Part shown: positions 27,188 to 34,593 of the stretch, piece after piece
How the letters are laid out: the number at the start of each line of letters is the position of its first letter
How positions within the stretch are numbered: the stretch's first letter is position 1
From: Bradyrhizobium sp. NAS80.1
Lineage (GTDB): Bacteria; Pseudomonadota; Alphaproteobacteria; Rhizobiales; Xanthobacteraceae
Assembly (NCBI RefSeq): GCF_001908205.1
Contig: NZ_LGHL01000088.1
Coordinates: forward strand, 1-39,941
Direction of reading: 5' to 3'
DNA: 39,941 nt
The notes under the pieces: model-generated
What the model was told of the DNA's origin: nothing
What the model saw: only the letters and a program-made list of their open reading frames with translations
The model's database searches: none
Program-made: the position numbers and the translations under genes

Positions 27188-28887
27188 ACTCTCCCTCCGG
27201 ACCGACTTGGTCACGTTTCTTCCCGCCGGCCGGCTGGCTTGCAGCCTATCGGCGCGAGTGGCTGTCCTTTGACGCCGTTGCGGGCGTCACGCTCGCCGCC
27301 TACGCCATCCCGGTCTCGCTCGCCTATGCCGCGCTCGCCGGTCTGCCGCCGCAGGTCGGCGTCTACGGCTACATGCTCGGCGGCATCGGCTATGCCTTGC
27401 TCGGAGCGTCGCGGCAGCTTGCGATCGGCCCGACTTCGGCGATCTCCCTGATGATTGCCGCGACCGTAGGGGCGCTCGCCGGCGGCGACGCGGTGCGTTA
27501 TGCGCAGATCGCAAGCCTTGCGGCCTTCGCGGTGGCGGTGCTCTGCTTCATCGCCTGGCTGTTCAAGCTAAGCGTGCTCGTCCGTCTCGTCAGCGACAGC
27601 ATCCTGGTCGGCTTCAAGGCCGGCGCCGGCCTCACCATCATCATGAGCCAACTGCCGAGCCTGCTCGGCGTCAGCGGCGGTGGCCACAATTTCTTCGATC
27701 GTGCCATCAAGCTGACAGGGCAACTCGGCCACATCGACCCGCTCGTGCTGGCCATCGGCGCAGTCGCGCTCTTGTTGCTCCTGCTTGGCGAGCGGCTTCT
27801 GCCAGGTAAGCCTGTCGGCATCACCATCGTGGCACTGGCAATAGTGGTGGCGACGGTGCTTGGCTTTCCGGCGCTCGGTGTTCCCGTTACCGGGAAGATA
27901 CCGGAGGGCTTGCCGGCGCTGCGGATGCCGACATTCGGGCTGCTGGAATTCGACGACCTCTTTCCGCTCGCGGCCGGCTGCGTTCTGCTGGCCTATATAG
28001 AAGGTGTTTCGGCAGCCCGTAGCTTCGCCGCGAAGCACGGCTATCCGCTCGACGTCCGGCAGGAATTCCTGGGGCTGGGCGCGGCGAACCTCGCAGCGGC
28101 CTTTGGCCATGGCTATCCCGTCGCCGGCGGCCTGTCACAATCGGCCGTCAATGACAGCGCTGGTGCGCGCACGCCGCTGGCTCTGGTGATCTGCTCGGTG
28201 GCACTCGGGCTGTGCCTTCTGTTCTTCACGGGGCTGCTCACCAATCTGCCCAAGGCGGTGCTCGCGGCCATTGTCTTTGCCGCCGTCTACAAGCTGGTCG
28301 ATGTCCGCTCGCTGCTACGGATGTGGCAGGTCAGCCGGATCGATTTCTACGCGGCGGCGATTGCGCTGGTCTCCGTGCTGCTGCTCGGTATTCTCCAGGG
28401 AGTCCTGCTGGCGGCGATCGCGTCGATCTTCCTGCTGCTGGCGCGAGCCTCGCGGCCGAACGTCGCGTTTCTCGGCCGTTTGCCCGGCAGCGGCCGTTAC
28501 TCGGACAGTGCGCGGCATGACGATGTGGAGCCGCTAGTCGGAATCATCGCCTTTCGCCCGGAAGCCTCGCTGCTCTACATCAATGCCGAAACGATCCTGG
28601 AAACCGTCCTGATCGCGCTCCGGAGGTCGCCGGGCATCCGCCTTGTGGCCTGCGACCTCTCGGCATCGCCCTATATCGATCTCGCCGGCGCGCGCATGCT
28701 GCACGACCTCTGCGACGAGCTCGCCTCCCACCAAGTCACCTTCTGCATTGTCGGCGCGCATGCGCAGCTCCGCGACCTCTTGCGCGCCGAAGGGCTCGCG
28801 GAGAAGACCGATAGCATCCAATGGCTGCGGTCGCTCGACAGCGTTCTCGGTCAGGATCAGGCCGATCCGGCTCAGCGATCGGCGTGA
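27184..28887 (+). CDS. SulP-family anion transporter with STAS domain
   Basis: Membrane transporter of 567 residues, SulP/SLC26 family. The signature region reads WLSFDAVAGVTLAAYAIPVS followed by LAYAALAGLPPQVGVYGYML. The next helices include GASRQLAIGPTSAISLMIAA, and FPLAAGCVLLAYIEGVSAAR with FAAKHGYPLDVRQEFLGLGA is the conserved later part. The cytoplasmic C-terminus (about 440-560) is a STAS domain (GIIAFRPEASLLYINAETIL, SPYIDLAGARMLHDL). Substrates in the family include sulfate, bicarbonate, nitrate and dicarboxylates, and cannot be chosen here. ATG 27184 overlaps the stop of a 54-aa membrane peptide gene. Confidence 0.9.
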   Translation: MNSPSGPTWSRFFPPAGWLAAYRREWLSFDAVAGVTLAAYAIPVSLAYAALAGLPPQVGVYGYMLGGIGYALLGASRQLAIGPTSAISLMIAATVGALAGGDAVRYAQIASLAAFAVAVLCFIAWLFKLSVLVRLVSDSILVGFKAGAGLTIIMSQLPSLLGVSGGGHNFFDRAIKLTGQLGHIDPLVLAIGAVALLLLLLGERLLPGKPVGITIVALAIVVATVLGFPALGVPVTGKIPEGLPALRMPTFGLLEFDDLFPLAAGCVLLAYIEGVSAARSFAAKHGYPLDVRQEFLGLGAANLAAAFGHGYPVAGGLSQSAVNDSAGARTPLALVICSVALGLCLLFFTGLLTNLPKAVLAAIVFAAVYKLVDVRSLLRMWQVSRIDFYAAAIALVSVLLLGILQGVLLAAIASIFLLLARASRPNVAFLGRLPGSGRYSDSARHDDVEPLVGIIAFRPEASLLYINAETILETVLIALRRSPGIRLVACDLSASPYIDLAGARMLHDLCDELASHQVTFCIVGAHAQLRDLLRAEGLAEKTDSIQWLRSLDSVLGQDQADPAQRSA

Positions 28888-28942
28888 TCACTACGCGACG
28901 GTCTCGCAGCGGCCGATGGGTCCGTCAGAATGCGCGCGACCG

Positions 28943-28956
28943 TTGACTTGGATCAA
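28943..28956. promoter_or_regulatory. FixK/FNR-type box upstream of the decarboxylase gene
   Basis: TTGACTTGGATCAA, a TTGA-N6-TCAA site, is centred 72 bases before ATG 29022, almost the same spacing as the box of the SulP operon. Confidence 0.8.
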
Positions 28957-29021
28957 TGGGGGGATCAGCGCCGCAATCACGATCCCGTATCACCTGTTTC
29001 CCAAAGGATCGGGAGCGACGC

Positions 29022-31775
29022 ATGTCCAAGGACACCAAGCCCGCGCAGAAGCGCATCGACCAGTTCTTTTCCGGTCCCGGAGGACGGGCGGACGACTGGC
29101 GCGATCTGGTGGAGGCCGCAAAGACTTGGACGCGGACAGGCAACCGCGCGGTCTACGACGCGGCGCTCGCCGATCTCTCGGTCACAGAAGAGTTTCACGG
29201 CTATCCCGGTCTGCATCTGATGGCGGCGCTGCGGGAAGCTGCGGCCGCGGACGATGGGGCGAGCTCACTTGCACTTGCGAACCGGATCACGCATGCCTTG
29301 GCCACGCGATCCTTCCGCCAGCATGCCGGCGACTGGAGCGCGAAGGATGAGGGCAATGGCGATGTGCCCGAACTGGTGCCGCCGACCTTCGGCGCGCATA
29401 CGGCGCGGCGGCCCTATTTCGAGACCCTGATCGTCACCGGTGTGTCACCCAGCCAATGGCCGGCGCTCGCCGCCGAATGGCGGAAGCTGCGGCGTCCGGT
29501 GGATGCCTTCATCTATGAGCCTGTCATCGTCGGCAGCCTCGAGGATGCCTTCTGCGCCACGATGCTCAATCCGAACATTGCGGCGGTTGTCATCAACGAG
29601 GGATTTGGCCTGCGTTCGCGCCATAATGCACCGGTGCTGCGCTCGATCACGGCTGCTGCCGGTCTCAACGACGAATCCGACGCGTCCGCGCTGCGGCTTG
29701 CGCAGATCATCAAGCGGGTACGTCCCGAGCTCGATCTCTACATGATATCGATCCGCGACGTGGAGGAGTTGGCCGGCAATCCCGAGGCCAATGTCGTCCG
29801 CCGCATTTTTTATTCGGTCGAGGAGCTATTGGAACTGCACCTGTCGATCCTCGAGGGCATTCAGGATCGGTACGACACTCCATTCTTCGACAATCTCAAG
29901 AAGTACGCGCAGCGTCCGATCGGGACGTTCCATGCGCTTCCGATCGCCCGCGGCAAATCCATCTTCAAGTCCGACTGGATCCGCGACATGGGTGAATTCT
30001 ACGGCCCGAATCTGTTCCTGGCCGAGAGCAGCGCGACCACCGGCGGCCTCGACAGCCTCTTGGAGCCGACCGGAAATATCAAGAAGGCGCAGGACAAGGC
30101 GGCGAGGGCGCTGGGCGCTGACCGCGTCTTCTTCGTCACCAACGGCACATCGACCTCGAACAAGATGGCCGTGCAGGCGCTGCTGGCGCCGGGCGACATC
30201 GCGATCGTCGACCGCAACTGCCACAAGTCGCACCATTACGGCATGGTGCTGGCGGGTGCCCAGCCGCTCTATGTCGAAGCCTTTCCGATGACGGAATACT
30301 CGATGTACGGCGCGGTGCCGCTGAAGACGATCAAGCAGGCGCTTCTGGGCGCCAAGGCCGACGGCCGGCTGGACCGCGTCAAGATGCTGGACCTTACCAA
30401 CTGCACCTTCGACGGCCACATCTACAATACCCGCCGGGTCATGGAGGAATGTCTCGCCATCAAGCCGGACCTGATCTTCCTGTGGGACGAGGCCTGGTTC
30501 GGCTTTGCACGCTTCTCGCCGTTCCTCCGCCGGCGCACCGCGATGGGCGCCGCCAACGAGATCGAGGCGTGGATGCACGACCCCAGGTCGGTCGCGGCCT
30601 ATGAGAAGCAGCAAGCCGAGCTCGGCAAGAATCCGTCGGACGAGGTTCTGCTCAAGACCCGGCTCATTCCCGACCCCCGGCAGATCCGTCTGCGGGTCTA
30701 CCAGACCAATTCGACCCACAAGTCGATGTCGGCAATACGGCAGGGATCCATGCTCTCGGTCAAGGACGTCGAATTCCACACGGTCGAGCAGCAATTCAAG
30801 GAGGCCGTGTTCACGCACGCTTCCACCAGCCCGAACCAGCAGATCATCGCCAGCCTCGATATCTCGCGGCGGCAGATGGAGCTGGAAGGTTACGGTCTCA
30901 TCGCCAACGCGATGGAGATCGCACTCGCCATCCGCCATGCGGTCAACAACAATCCGCTGATCTCGAAATACTTCCGAATTCTTGGCGCCGGCGTCATGGT
31001 GCCTGTGCAATATCGCCAAAGCGGCTTCACCGACTATCTCTCGGCCGGAGTCAACTGGGTGAATACGCTCAAGAGCCTCGACGAGGACGAGTTCTGCCTT
31101 GACCCGACCCGCATGACGCTGGTGTGCGGCATGGCGGGATATGACGGCACCCAGTTCAAGGGGATTCTGGCCAATGAGTACAACATCCAGGTCAACAAGA
31201 CCTCGCGCAACTCGGTGCTGATCCAGTCCAACATCAACAACACCCGCAGTGACGTCGCGCATCTGGTCCGCGTGCTGGCTGAGATTGCAGGCGAGGTCGA
31301 TCGTGGTCTGGCTCAGGGCGGCGCCAACGCGAAGAAGACGTTCGAGGCGCGGGTGACGAGCCTCATGAAAGACGTGCCCGACTTGCCGAACTTCTCGCAT
31401 TTCCACCCGAGCTTCCGTGGTGATGCGGGCAAGAAGACCAACGAAGGCGACATCCGCGCCGGCTTCTATGCCGCCTACGACGCGGCAGGCTGCGAACACA
31501 TCCGCCTCAACGATCCCGAGATTGACCGCCGGCTGAAGGCTGGTCCCGAGCTCGTCTCCGCCAATTTCGTGATCCCGTATCCGCCGGGCTTCCCGATCAT
31601 GGTGCCCGGTCAGGTCATCACGCAGGAGACCATCGACTTCATGCGCAAGCTCGACGTGAAGGAAATCCATGGCTACGATGCCAAGGAGGGGTTGAAGCTC
31701 GTGCGCACGGAAGCCTTGGCGAAGCTCGGGCGGCCCAAGCCCGGCGCACAGCCGAAGCTCAAGGCCGCGTCATAA
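29022..31775 (+). CDS. Orn/Lys/Arg-type PLP-dependent decarboxylase, long form
   Basis: A 917-residue fold-type I decarboxylase of the Orn/Lys/Arg major-domain family. It removes CO2 from a basic (or other) amino acid, consuming a proton. Residues about 125-300 form the N-terminal wing-like domain. The PLP domain shows FFVTNGTSTSNKMAVQALLA, DRNCHKSHHYGMVLAG, the ring-binding Asp in LIFLWDEAWFGFARF and the Schiff-base Lys567 in QTNSTHKSMSAIRQG. It is longer than the enterobacterial enzymes (about 710-755), mostly through its N-terminal 120 residues. The start has GGGAG at the right distance. A FixK-type box precedes it, and a decayed antiporter gene follows, recalling acid-resistance decarboxylase/antiporter pairs. 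Substrate is not readable. Confidence 0.9.
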   Translation: MSKDTKPAQKRIDQFFSGPGGRADDWRDLVEAAKTWTRTGNRAVYDAALADLSVTEEFHGYPGLHLMAALREAAAADDGASSLALANRITHALATRSFRQHAGDWSAKDEGNGDVPELVPPTFGAHTARRPYFETLIVTGVSPSQWPALAAEWRKLRRPVDAFIYEPVIVGSLEDAFCATMLNPNIAAVVINEGFGLRSRHNAPVLRSITAAAGLNDESDASALRLAQIIKRVRPELDLYMISIRDVEELAGNPEANVVRRIFYSVEELLELHLSILEGIQDRYDTPFFDNLKKYAQRPIGTFHALPIARGKSIFKSDWIRDMGEFYGPNLFLAESSATTGGLDSLLEPTGNIKKAQDKAARALGADRVFFVTNGTSTSNKMAVQALLAPGDIAIVDRNCHKSHHYGMVLAGAQPLYVEAFPMTEYSMYGAVPLKTIKQALLGAKADGRLDRVKMLDLTNCTFDGHIYNTRRVMEECLAIKPDLIFLWDEAWFGFARFSPFLRRRTAMGAANEIEAWMHDPRSVAAYEKQQAELGKNPSDEVLLKTRLIPDPRQIRLRVYQTNSTHKSMSAIRQGSMLSVKDVEFHTVEQQFKEAVFTHASTSPNQQIIASLDISRRQMELEGYGLIANAMEIALAIRHAVNNNPLISKYFRILGAGVMVPVQYRQSGFTDYLSAGVNWVNTLKSLDEDEFCLDPTRMTLVCGMAGYDGTQFKGILANEYNIQVNKTSRNSVLIQSNINNTRSDVAHLVRVLAEIAGEVDRGLAQGGANAKKTFEARVTSLMKDVPDLPNFSHFHPSFRGDAGKKTNEGDIRAGFYAAYDAAGCEHIRLNDPEIDRRLKAGPELVSANFVIPYPPGFPIMVPGQVITQETIDFMRKLDVKEIHGYDAKEGLKLVRTEALAKLGRPKPGAQPKLKAAS

Positions 31776-31795
31776 GTCGCCAAGGGGGGGCGAAT

Positions 31796-32200
31796 ATGAG
31801 GGCGTTTTTCACCTTCCTGCAGCGGTATCTTGCTGCTGTTCTTCGTCGTAGGCTTGGCGGTCTGGACCGGACCGGCCAGCATCAAGGGTTACGGCCTCGG
31901 CATGGTCGCCGGCGCTATCGTGGTCCGCGCGGGCCTATCGGCATGGTCATCGACCTCCGGCGTGAAGCTCGCACGATCCCGCCATTCATCGTCTGGGCGA
32001 TCGGCTCCCACGTCTTCAAGATCAACCCGGCGGTGCTGATGGGCGGCGTCGCCGGGCGCGGTCGCATTCCGGCCCGTGCCGTGAGGCCGCAGTCGAAATC
32101 CGGAGCTCCGTGCCCTGGATCGGATTCCCGCCTCGGCTACGCCGTCTCGGGCATCCTGCTTACCATCTTCGGAAACTTCGCAATGCTGCTGGCGCAATAG
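31796..32200 (+). pseudogene. Remnant of an AspT-type (aspartate:alanine exchanger family) antiporter
   Basis: Pieces of one antiporter are spread over several frames. ATG 31796 (after AAGGGGGGG) gives MRAFFTFLQRY. The sequence then shifts frame to LLFFVVGLAVWTGPASIKGY and GLGMVAGAIVV, the conserved first helices of AspT proteins. Near 31970 it jumps directly to the C-terminal part: PPFIVWAIGSHVFKINPAVL, then in another frame ARSHSGPCREAAVEI and VPWIGF, and back to LGYAVSGILLTIFGNFAML. Most of the about 560-residue protein is deleted and at least three frameshifts are present. It lies 20 bases behind the decarboxylase gene, where the exchanger partner would be expected. Confidence 0.75.
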
Positions 32201-32231
32201 CAGGCGCCATAACGAAAGGGGAAAGAACGTC

Positions 32232-32666
32232 ATGAGGAAATTTGCCACCGGTGCCGTCCTGGTTGCCACGCTCGCGGCATTTACCGGCTTCGCCACGCCA
32301 TCGCATGCCGATACCGGCCAGGTTGCGGTCGTCTTCACCAAGGGCGGCTTCATTGTCGGCGTCGGCGGCGGGGAGGGCGTTCTCGTCTACCACGGCAAGA
32401 GATATCCCTTCACCGTCTCAGGCATGAGCGTCGGGTTCACGGTGGGAGCTTCGACGACCAAGCTGGTCGGTCGCGCTCTCAATCTGAGAGGGCCGCAGTC
32501 GATCGAGGGCTCATATGCGGCAGGCGGCGCAGGCGGTGCGGTTGCTGCGGGCGCCGGCGCCGTACAGCTGCAGAACGGCAATGGCGTGATCCTCCAGCTC
32601 AGCGGGCCGAAGGTCGGTGCGGAAGTGTCCGCTGCGGTCGGTGGCGTCACCATCCGGTTGAAGTGA
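32232..32666 (+). CDS. Exported DUF1134/EipA-like protein
   Basis: 144 residues with a clear signal peptide (MRKFATGAVLVATLAAFTGF, cleavage near SHADTG). The mature part is small, Gly/Ala-rich and beta-prone: KRYPFTVSGMSVGFTVGAST, the NLRGPQSIEGSYAAGGAGGA segment, and a repetitive GAGAVQLQNGNGVILQLSGP. This pattern resembles DUF1134 (EipA) envelope proteins of alphaproteobacteria, from memory and not verified. It would act in the periplasm. It follows the antiporter remnant by 31 bases and has its own ribosome site GAAAGGGGAAAG. It converges on the polyphosphate kinase gene, with a strong hairpin between them. Confidence 0.65.
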   Translation: MRKFATGAVLVATLAAFTGFATPSHADTGQVAVVFTKGGFIVGVGGGEGVLVYHGKRYPFTVSGMSVGFTVGASTTKLVGRALNLRGPQSIEGSYAAGGAGGAVAAGAGAVQLQNGNGVILQLSGPKVGAEVSAAVGGVTIRLK

Positions 32667-32677
32667 ACGCAAGGACA

Positions 32678-32704
32678 TCAGGCCGCGCTCGCCACGCGGC
32701 CTGA
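32678..32704. terminator. Bidirectional hairpin terminator between convergent genes
   Basis: Perfect 10-base arms TCAGGCCGCG / CGCGGCCTGA with a 7-base loop lie in the 44-base gap between two converging genes. The + strand continues CCTGTTTCAG; a weak T-stretch only, but position and stem strength fit a shared terminator. Confidence 0.65.
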
Positions 32705-32710
32705 CCTGTT

Positions 32711-33511
32711 TCAGTATCGTTCCTCGACGAACGTCACCCCGCGCAGGCTCGCTTGATCGTTGTAGCGTCCCTTGTGGGATCGTTTCGGCAGCTTGACCTT
32801 TTTCCGCGCGATCTTCTTGTAAGGGATCGCCCGCAGGATGTGCGAGATGGCGTTGAGCCGTGCTCGCCGCTTGTCGTCGGAACGGACCAGTCGCCATGGC
32901 GCATGTTTGGTGTCGGTCGCCTTGAACATCATGTCGCGCGCACGCGAGTAATCGTACCAGCGCCCGAAAGACTCCGTGTCCATCGGGCTCAGCTTCCACT
33001 GCCGCAGCGGATCCTCGATACGTGCTTTGAACCGGAGTTCCTGCTCCTCCATCCCGACCTCCAGCCACAGCTTGATCAGGATGATGCCAGCGTCCACGGC
33101 GAATTCCTCCACCAACGGACACAATTCCAGGAAACGCTTGTGCTCTGCGGGAGAGCAGAAGCCCATGACATATTCAACGCCGGCGCGGTTGTACCAGCTG
33201 CGGTCGAAGATCACGATTTCTCCGCCGGCGGGGTATTGTTCGATATAGCGCTGCAGGAACAGCTGGGTTTTTTGGCGATCGGACGGTGCGGGCAGGGCGC
33301 AGACTCGGAACACCCGCGGGCTCACTTTTTCAGTCAGCGCCTTGATCGTGCCGCCCTTGCCGGCGGCGTCGCGGCCTTCGAAGATGATGATCACCTTCAG
33401 CTTCTCTGTCCTCACCCATTCCTGGAGGTGACATAGCTCGACCTGGAGCTTTTCGAGCTCTCTCTCGTAGTCCTTCCGCTTCATCCGCTCCGGGGGGGCG
33501 TCCTTGGCCAT
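32711..33511 (-). CDS. ppk2: Polyphosphate kinase 2 family protein
   Basis: Cytoplasmic kinase of 266 residues, PPK2 family (one-domain form). It moves phosphate between polyphosphate and nucleotides, commonly making ATP or GTP from the diphosphate. Motifs are Walker A FEGRDAAGKGGTIKAL (about 44-59), Walker B IVIFDRSWYNRAGVEYVMGF (about 99-118) and the lid region with WKLSPMDTESFGRWYDYSRA. Basic C-terminal residues (YKKIARKKVKLPKRSHK) are usual for binding the polyanion. It follows an uncharacterised gene by 25 bases, in the same direction, so both are probably driven from the FixK-type box at 34064. PolyP-driven NTP synthesis would fit energy shortage (inference). Confidence 0.92.
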   Translation of the reverse strand: MAKDAPPERMKRKDYERELEKLQVELCHLQEWVRTEKLKVIIIFEGRDAAGKGGTIKALTEKVSPRVFRVCALPAPSDRQKTQLFLQRYIEQYPAGGEIVIFDRSWYNRAGVEYVMGFCSPAEHKRFLELCPLVEEFAVDAGIILIKLWLEVGMEEQELRFKARIEDPLRQWKLSPMDTESFGRWYDYSRARDMMFKATDTKHAPWRLVRSDDKRRARLNAISHILRAIPYKKIARKKVKLPKRSHKGRYNDQASLRGVTFVEERY

Positions 33512-33536
33512 GCCTGTCCTTTCGCTGCTGCGTTCG

Positions 33537-33992
33537 TTACTCGTCCCAGGAAATGGTCACGCCGATGTCGCCAGGTATACCGCCCGGGAAATCGATGACC
33601 TGGTAGGCGATGCGATAACCTCGCGGTTTCAGATAGTCGGTCCAGAGCTGGAAGATCTCCTTTGGGATCCCGGTCAGCGTGTTTTCCCAACCCTTTTCCA
33701 TCTGATTGATGGCGCGTCCCTTGTCCGTGCAGAGCGAGTTGGGGAAACGATAGACCAGCACCTCGGTCAGGCCGTTTCGCACTGCACGCTGGATGACGGT
33801 CGAGGCGAGCCTGATCTTTTCCTCCTCGCTCTTGCCCGAAGGCTTGCTCAGGCGCTCAATCAGCGCGTGCTTCTCGGCCTCGGCGGCGGCGGCGAGGCGG
33901 ACGTATTCGTCGGCTTTCTCGGCCTCCTTGAGGGCGGCTTCTTTGCGAATCTTCGCGGCGTTTGGGATGAGATCGTCGATGTTGCTGGACAT
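33537..33992 (-). CDS. Conserved hypothetical protein upstream of ppk2
   Basis: 151 residues, soluble, no signal peptide. The N-terminal half is helical and charged (AAKIRKEAALKEAEKADEYV, RLAAAAEAEKHALIERL), probably a coiled coil. The C-terminal half is a compact mixed domain (YRFPNSLCTDKGRAINQMEK, then GWENTLTGIPKEIFQLWTDY and IDFPGGIPGDIGVTISW). I do not recognise the family. The start at 33992 is chosen for the AGGAGA upstream; the longer frame to 34061 would run almost into the FixK-type box. First gene of a likely operon with ppk2. Confidence 0.7.
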   Translation of the reverse strand: MSSNIDDLIPNAAKIRKEAALKEAEKADEYVRLAAAAEAEKHALIERLSKPSGKSEEEKIRLASTVIQRAVRNGLTEVLVYRFPNSLCTDKGRAINQMEKGWENTLTGIPKEIFQLWTDYLKPRGYRIAYQVIDFPGGIPGDIGVTISWDE

Positions 33993-34063
33993 GACTTGCG
34001 TCTCCTGCTCGCTTGTTCCGGCTCCGCATCCGTGAAAGGCTAGGAGCAGCCCCGGGCGCACCT

Positions 34064-34077
34064 TTGATCCAAATCAA
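34064..34077. promoter_or_regulatory. FixK/FNR-type box between two divergent operons
   Basis: TTGATCCAAATCAA, a TTGA-N6-TCAA palindrome, lies almost exactly midway: its centre is about 78 bases from the - strand start at 33992 and about 79 from the + strand start at 34150. The geometry suits activation in both directions. Confidence 0.8.
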
Positions 34078-34149
34078 GCAGGTCGGTATCGGGGGAGCGC
34101 CTTTTGTTTGCCGATCCGCGTCGAACGCAGTCCTTCTGGAGAGTGAACG

Positions 34150-34593
34150 TTGAGCGAGCAGCTTCATCCATTGGCCCCGCATCATCTGCCTTTCTATCTC
34201 GCGCCGGGAAGTGGAACTGATCCGCTCATGGTCGTCATGGGCATTTTCCTGGTCGGGACCGTACTATGGGTCGGTACCCTCTATTGGAAACTGCACAGCC
34301 TTCCGGAGCGGATGGCGCACAAGTCGCAAAAGCTCCAGTTCGAATTCGTCGCCGTGCTCGGCCTGATCTCGCTCTTTACGCACATGCATATCTTCTGGGT
34401 CGCGGGCCTCTTGCTTGCGCTGATTGACATACCGGACTTCGGAACGCCGCTCCGCAGCATTGCGGATTCCGTCGAGAAGATTGCTGGCGGAGCCGGCGGC
34501 ACGAACGGTGCAGCTCAGGTCGCCAGCGATACCGAATCGCCACCTGCGGAAAAACCAGGTTCCGCCAAGGAGAAGGAGCGCAGCCATGTTTGA
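34150..34593 (+). CDS. Two-span inner-membrane protein paired with an HlyD-like subunit (DUF3302-like)
   Basis: 147 residues. Hydrophobic helices lie at about 26-45 (LMVVMGIFLVGTVLWVGTLY) and 67-92 (VAVLGLISLFTHMHIFWVAG, LLLALI), joined by the polar segment WKLHSLPERMAHKSQK. The C-terminal 45 residues are polar and probably disordered. The layout and the partner gene resemble the DUF3302 proteins that precede YiaV/YibH-type HlyD subunits; this is by architecture and memory. The start codon is TTG 34150 with GGAGAG upstream. Its last 8 bases overlap the next gene, so translation is coupled. A FixK-type box lies 73 bases upstream. Confidence 0.7.
   Translation: MSEQLHPLAPHHLPFYLAPGSGTDPLMVVMGIFLVGTVLWVGTLYWKLHSLPERMAHKSQKLQFEFVAVLGLISLFTHMHIFWVAGLLLALIDIPDFGTPLRSIADSVEKIAGGAGGTNGAAQVASDTESPPAEKPGSAKEKERSHV

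Noticed and set aside
29826..31670. 614-codon open frame on the - strand, antisense to the decarboxylase
   Set aside because: It mirrors the codon pattern of the real gene; its product is His/Arg/Asp-rich without domains. Long antisense frames are expected in GC-rich DNA.
33491..33497. Seven-base G run in ppk2 as a further frameshift site
   Set aside because: The reading frame is continuous across it and the encoded N-terminus reads normally.
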